Assembly: GCA_023678885.1 (NCBI GenBank)
Contig: CM042962.1
Coordinates: forward strand, 22,396,336 to 22,460,335
Direction: 5' to 3'
Length of the DNA: 64,000 nt
Source: Pogostemon cablin
Taxonomy: Eukaryota; Streptophyta; Magnoliopsida; Lamiales; Lamiaceae
The position numbers and the translations under genes were made by a program. Numbering within the stretch: the stretch's first letter is position 1; every line of letters starts with the position of its first letter. Below are positions 58,637 to 64,000 of the stretch, in pieces. Below the pieces are notes generated by a model. That model was given only the letters and a program-made list of their open reading frames with translations, ran no database searches and was not told where the DNA came from.

Positions 58637-61600
58637 ATCTCCCACTTATACTAAAAGACTATGCTGCCATACATCTGATTCCCTTTCCCACTACTTGACC
58701 ATTAAAAGCTCTCGTCTTAAGGTCCTTGTAAAAGGATTTACTAGGTCATCATCCGATGCAATCTAGGCGACAACAACCTTCCTCTCATCATACGATTTCT
58801 CGTATCAGGTAGTACTCGCTATCAATGTGCTTAATTTCCTTATGGGCTTGTGACTCCTTTAAGTTTGCAACTGTACCGTTATTATCATAATAAATTGTGA
58901 TAACTTTGGGCAAACTCAGAATCACATCTAAGTCCATTACAAAGTTTCTAGAACCATACAGATACTTTGGCTGCCACAAGGCTCCAATATTATCATCTTT
59001 CCATGGTGGAGTTCGAAATATATTTCTATATAATCACTCTTCCATTTATGGCTCAACTTCCCAATTTGATAAATTGAATCTAAGTAACCGTCAAGAAGCA
59101 ATGAATTAGTTGAGCAAGCTTACATATAATTCCAGTCCTTCTCAGGCACTTCAAATATGTCTTACCACAATTCAATATTCTTGTTTCGAGTTACTTTGAT
59201 ACTCACTGTCTATGCCACTGGCAAAACAGATATCCAATCTCGTGCATAGCGTTCCATAGATTAAGCTTTCTTATTGCCAAAGCATAGGGAACCGCCTTTA
59301 TCAATTTTATCTTCTTTTGTGTCTTAAGACAAAAATCCTTAGATAAAGTCACATGCTAAAGCGAGTAAGGATTGTATCATTCATATGAAGCTTGAGACAA
59401 GCACAACATCCTATCTTGTGATCTTTATTTTCATGATCACATGGATATATTTTACTTCTCTTAAGTCCTTCATTTCATACCGCTTTATTAACCATATCCA
59501 TACGTAGGGGTGGGTATTGGACCGGGTTTCGGGTCCGGGTACCCAAAATTTTGGGTTTTAAAATGCATTACCCAAACCTGAACCGATATTCTAGGTACCC
59601 GATATTTCGGGTACCCAAAAAAATCGGGTACCCGATCGGGTGACCCAATTTTTTAATCTTTTTTTTAAAATTTTTTTAAATTTTTAATTTCTTCCTATAT
59701 TTTCATATGATAAAATTAGTATTTCATTTTGTCATACTTATTATATATTATTACTCTCAACAAATTAATATTTATCATCCTTAAAGTAAATTTATTAAAA
59801 ATATTAATTAATATTAATATTATACTTAATATAAGAATAATAATATTGTGTCAAACTATTTATTAAAATGTGATTTAATAAAATTTAAATATATTTTTAA
59901 GATGTATTATATTATAAATCTAGTAAATTGTTGTATAAAACTGTTTAAAAAAATATATTAATTTCTTTATTATTTCATATAATATATGAATAAATGGAGA
60001 TTGGGATTCTTCAATACTTGGAAATAAAGATTTGAGGGATTCTCTACTTCTCTTCAATGAATGTGTGGTGTGAATCGATAATTGAGAAATGGAGATTGGG
60101 TAATGGAAACCTACTTAATATTAGTATATAATATGTTATATATAATAGAAATTTTGAAAAAAAATTGGGTAACCCGATCGGGTAATTCGGGTAATTTTCA
60201 AAACCCGATACCTGATCCAATAATTAACAACCGGGTCCGGGTTTACCCGAAACTCAAAATTACCCAAAAAATTAGGTTTTTCGGGTATTTTTTTCAGATC
60301 GGTTTGGGTACTTGAAACCTTGAAAAATATGCCCACCCTACCATACACCCAACAATACTTTTTCATTGTCTCCAATGAGTAAGATATCATCTACGTATAT
60401 ACAAGAAATACCACCAAGTTTTCGTCACCTTTTTCAATACACTAGTCCCATCCGAGCATTGATTAAATCCATATGACTGGATTTCCTTATCAAAACGAAT
60501 GTTCCATGATCTTGAAGCTTGCTTTAGTCCATCGATGGACTCTTTTAAGCTTACACTCAAAATGCTCTTAGCTTTATGCAATGAATCGCTCTGGTTGCTC
60601 CATTGTAGAGCCACTAACGTCCAATGGCTTTTACATCATTTGATGGTTCTACAAGCTCTCAGATTTGATGTTGAATCCATAGATTTTATTTCAAAATTCA
60701 TTGCAACTTACTAAGATGCCGCATTTCGATCATGTAGTGCTTTGTTATGTCCATGTGGTCGATTTCATGTTTACTAGGGACCAAGTCTCACGATTCTCCC
60801 TAAACATAAGTATATCGTGTTGTGAAATAACTCTCCCACTATGACAAGACACTACATGCAATTGCATATCAGATGTGACACGGGATGAAGTTTGCTTGTG
60901 GTATATCCTCTTATAGTCTTGGTACTTAAATTTGTGTTTCCTTTCTTACACCTTTTACAATGTTTTATATATGGCTTTGTGATTTATTACTTAGTCTTTT
61001 AAAAAAATCTAGTGTTTGTGTTAATAATCACCCTTCGAACTTTTAGACTAACAAATAAACCAACATTCATTTTTCTAGGATTTACCAAAATGAATTTAAT
61101 AACTCATCATCTATCTAATCATTTTCATAATAGTCTTATTCCTTCTATCCGCCACACCATTCAGCTGGGTTAGCCCGGTGCAGACTACTTGAGATTCAAT
61201 CCCAACCTCAGATTAACAGCTCCTAAACTATCCTAAGAGGTACTCACCATCACGATTAAATGGTAATGACTTGATATATTTTCAATGACGCTTCACCGCA
61301 TTAGCCATGAACTTCTTGAATTAATCATAATATCAAACTTGTAGTGCGTCAAATAAATATATCTTATTTATAGAATAATCCTCAAACAGAGTGACGAATA
61401 TTCATAAACATCTCTTGCCAGGATAATCTTAGAATAACATAAATCAGTATGAACCATTTCCAACATATCTTTACATGGCTCTATACCCCATTACCTTGTA
61501 AAGGCAATTTATCATATTCACTTCCAAGTAAGACTCATAAGTTCGATAGTTTTCACTTCTAATAAACCTTACGGTTTATCAGCTATCAACTTTCGAATCC

Positions 61601-62285
61601 TACTCAAGTAAAATGATCTAGTCTTAGATGCCAAAAGTATGTTTGGTTCATCACCGAAGGTTCCTTTCTCTTACTAATATTAGAAGATGCATTATTAATT
61701 GCTATTGTTGCATCCGTGGGATAAACATGATTTAAGAGTATACAAATTGTCACTATCGTACCACAACAGATTATAACTCCATCCTTCATTTTAATGACCA
61801 TCTCACTTAAATGAAATAGAGTATCCATCCATAAATTCATAGAAACCGAAATGAAATTCTTTCTATGAAAACGTACGTAAAGTCAATTTCTCTGAATCAA
61901 ATGTTTATTCATATCATAAGATAAATAAACAACTCCCACTGCAACAGCCACTACTCTCGCAGCTATTTACCCATGTACTTAATTATCTTATCATCGCTAT
62001 GTTTAAAATATTTAATGATTCAGGTATCTGCACACAACATGTCAGTAAACGTCATCACTAATCATGTTTCAACAACAAGTAAATAAAATACTTACCTTGT
62101 TCACTCTTTTGATGAAATTGGTTTTCCTTCACCACATGTTCTGTCAGGAATTCCCCACCTTATACAACCCTTTGTATTTCAGGTAGAACTCACTCAAAAC
62201 ATCTAGGCAAGAATAAAATTGACTCAGGTTTCCACTTCAATATCTACTCCATGTATTTCCAATTCGATAAATAACGGAGAGAAGT
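58637..62285 (-). pseudogene. Copia family A internal region, decayed
   Basis: Minus-strand order fits copia. Pre-integrase lies at 61,604-61,840 (KRKEPSVMNQTYFWHLRLDH). The integrase core is in pieces (61,130-61,480). RT lies at 60,345-60,614 (SLKESIDGLKQASRSWNIRF and a YVDD-type site around 60,388-60,402). RNase H lies at 58,788-58,979 (TVANLKESQAHKEIKHI, YYLIREIV). All parts have stops and shifts. A foldback transposon splits the RT. The 5' LTR and primer site are missing: the copia sequence ends near 62,285 and an Athila gag fragment begins. Confidence 0.75.
59505..60340. mobile_element. hAT-like foldback element in the copia RT
   Basis: Ends TAGGGGTGGGTATT and (reverse complement) TAGGGTGGGCATATT. 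CCATAC is repeated directly outside both ends (59,498-59,503 and 60,341-60,346), consistent with a decayed 8-bp hAT target duplication. Subterminal arms of about 150 bp are inverted and full of CGGGTACCC, CCCGATCGGGT and TTACCCGA motifs. The 0.84-kb element has an AT-rich centre and no transposase. Confidence 0.75.
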
Positions 62286-62904
62286 TCCATGAAGCTTGGG
62301 ATAGATTCAAGGGCATGCTTAGAAGATGTCCTCAACATGGGTTGACAAAGCCATAGTATATCAGTATTTTCTACAACGGATTGGATAGTGATTCTAGAGT
62401 TCTACTCAACGCGTCATCGAATGGAGCTCTACTTGCAAAGACATCTGTTGAGGCCGAGATGCTTTTTGAGGATATTGCTATGAATTCGAGAGATTATCCC
62501 ACTGATAGATTAAGAGACACCTATGTCCTTGGGAAAGTAGCACAACTTGAACACACTATGGTAAAGTCGGGTAGAGACGAGGAGATTGTCTCTAGTTTGA
62601 CTAATATTAGTAAGCTACTGGAGTCTCAGCAAAAACAGATTACTGACATGGCTCAGCGATACCAATTATGCAGGATGCTTGTAATGAAGGAGCTACCCAT
62701 GAGGAAATGGAAGAGGCGAACTATCCCATGAGCCAAAGTATTCAAGGAACGGGGTTCCAAAATCAAGAAAATCGGAATTATCCAGGGAACTACAACAATC
62801 GTGGTTCCACAGGTAATTATCAACAACCAAGGAAACTGAAGTTTTCATGGAGAGATCCTAATGCAGCAATACAACCCTCTAGTGGTGTTGACCCAGGTGC
62901 TAAG
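62286..62904 (+). pseudogene. Athila-type gag fragment
   Basis: Starts mid-domain with FHEAWDRFKGMLRRCPQHG, then FYNGLDSDSRVLLNASSNGA and AEMLFEDIAMNSRDYPTD, and a coiled-coil-like stretch (SSLTNISKLLESQQKQI). After a frameshift near 62,690 it continues with NYPMSQSIQGTGFQNQE and GNYNNRGSTGNYQQPRK, an Asn/Gly-rich late gag region. The left end is fused to copia sequence; the right end stops at the copia LTR. Stops and the frameshift make it inactive. Confidence 0.75.
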
Positions 62905-64000
62905 TGTTGGCGCTTGGATCGTTTGGTTAACATGACCCGTTAGGGATCCATACGTTTCTAATATCAGCGGAAGCAATAAATCATAGAAACGATTACCGTT
63001 CACCAAGATATGTAGAAGATGAAGGATTCTCGTTGACAGATTGTGCAGTTCCACGAGAATGGCCATAACTTACTCGTATGATGTCCGAATTGAATGATCT
63101 TTGTGCTCAGACGATCCTCTCTTCAACGGCTTTTCGTCAGTATATTGATCATTGAATTCTGATCACTGTGCGATTTTATATAAATTTCTCAAGGTGGCGG
63201 ACAGTAGCAGCAAACTACATTCTGATCTTCTGCCGTATGTCCCAAGTCCGATCTCGACGTCGTGTGGGCGACGATCTACGAGACCTCCTTAATCTGCTCT
63301 CAACCCTCATCACACGTGAATAATGAATTAGATTAGGGTTCCAGATAAGTTGAGGTGACTTATATACATGGGCTACAGCAGAGACCATGAGGAGAAATTG
63401 GGTTGGGCCTCCATTGGGCTTAAATATCCAAGCTTAGCCCAAACCTTATACTTAAGTCCAATAATAATAATATATTCCACTAAAATATTATTACTGTACT
63501 GCCTTTCCAATCCCAAAATTACGTTTTGGGCTCCTTATTATGAGCCCGTTAGTCTCCCCATATTTAAGATATACAATGTCCATTAATTAATTTAAATTAC
63601 TAACAACTCAATTAATTAATATCTCATCCAAGAGTAGTACCACTCAACCTCATTATCATGCCGGAATAAATTTCACCTGCAGGGTTTACATGATAATCCT
63701 TATGAGCTCCTCAAGGGGACATCATCAACCTATGACGGACACGGATTACTTCTACAATCAACAGCACACCATAGAGACAGCATTACTTCCCAACTCACCG
63801 AGTTTGTTGATTTAATTACATGTAAATCTCACTCATTGATGAATCAAAGAAATACATACTGCCCTACGTGTCGAGGTTGTTGTATAGGGATTAAGAGCAC
63901 GAACTTTCATAATAACTGAGATCAAGTTCTCCTATAAGTCAGTATAAGTCGAACGATCTCAAGCGGTCCTGCTCAATACACACAAGTGCACTAATGTGAT
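62905..64000 (-). mobile_element. Copia LTR (family A), cut by the window end
   Basis: Minus-strand 3' end GCGCCAACA is the best preserved LTR end of the family and pairs with the TGTTGG start. No primer binding site lies outside this end, so this is a 3' LTR or solo LTR whose body continues beyond 64,000, inserted in Athila gag. TATA-like TATATAAGTC (minus) lies near 63,365; AT-rich U3 sequence matches the 57.3-kb copy. Confidence 0.75.

Noticed and set aside
60082..60390. Frames on both strands near 60.2 kb
   Set aside because: They are translations of inverted CGGGTA-rich arms of the foldback element, except the short RT piece near 60,345-60,400.

Overview
The window is nuclear DNA of a flowering plant. 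It is AT-rich, intron-bearing and packed with nested plant LTR retrotransposons (Ty3/gypsy and Ty1/copia), Stowaway-type MITEs and hAT-like foldback elements. No bacterial features (operons, Shine-Dalgarno sites, CRISPR) are present. The MITE styles hint at an asterid, perhaps Lamiales, but that is a weak guess. No gene of clear, intact cellular function was found.

Layout. 1-2 kb: minus-strand Athila-type gag end and probable LTR. 2-6.1 kb: two oppositely oriented pieces of one copia family, the LTR piece carrying a 1.39-kb foreign insert. 6.1-14.7 kb: a degenerate minus-strand copia element in the order LTR, gag, protease, integrase, RT, RNase H, env-like region (Sirevirus-type layout). 14.7-23.4 kb: AT-rich DNA with a tandem-repeat-bearing element, small MITEs and traces of a spliced minus-strand gene. 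23.4-28.3 kb: remnants of a replication protein A (RPA70)-like gene, one intron of which holds a solo gypsy LTR that itself holds a solo copia LTR. 28.6-37.9 kb: AT-rich DNA, an orphan exon, an Athila LTR plus gag fragment, and MITEs. 38.6-48.7 kb: a complete, very young Ty3/gypsy chromovirus with two 2,448-bp LTRs and a 5-bp target duplication, inserted inside a Stowaway MITE. 48.8-50.2 kb: hAT-like and tandem MITEs. 50.4-53.7 kb: a decayed multi-exon gene with a plant transposase (Ptta/En/Spm) domain. 53.7-64 kb: spacer, a tandem array, two Athila gag fragments and minus-strand copia sequence with two LTRs and a foldback hAT insertion in its RT.

The most interesting item is the chromovirus. 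Its gag and pol frames are separated by a 140-bp segment with plant-intron borders whose removal restores frame exactly, suggesting that splicing could set the Gag to Gag-Pol ratio. The same copy has three coding lesions despite near-identical LTRs, so it was probably mobilised in trans or was broken very recently. The other coding traces (RPA-like, Ptta/En/Spm-like and an unnamed minus-strand gene) are decayed genes in a transposon-dominated landscape and show no sign of acting together.
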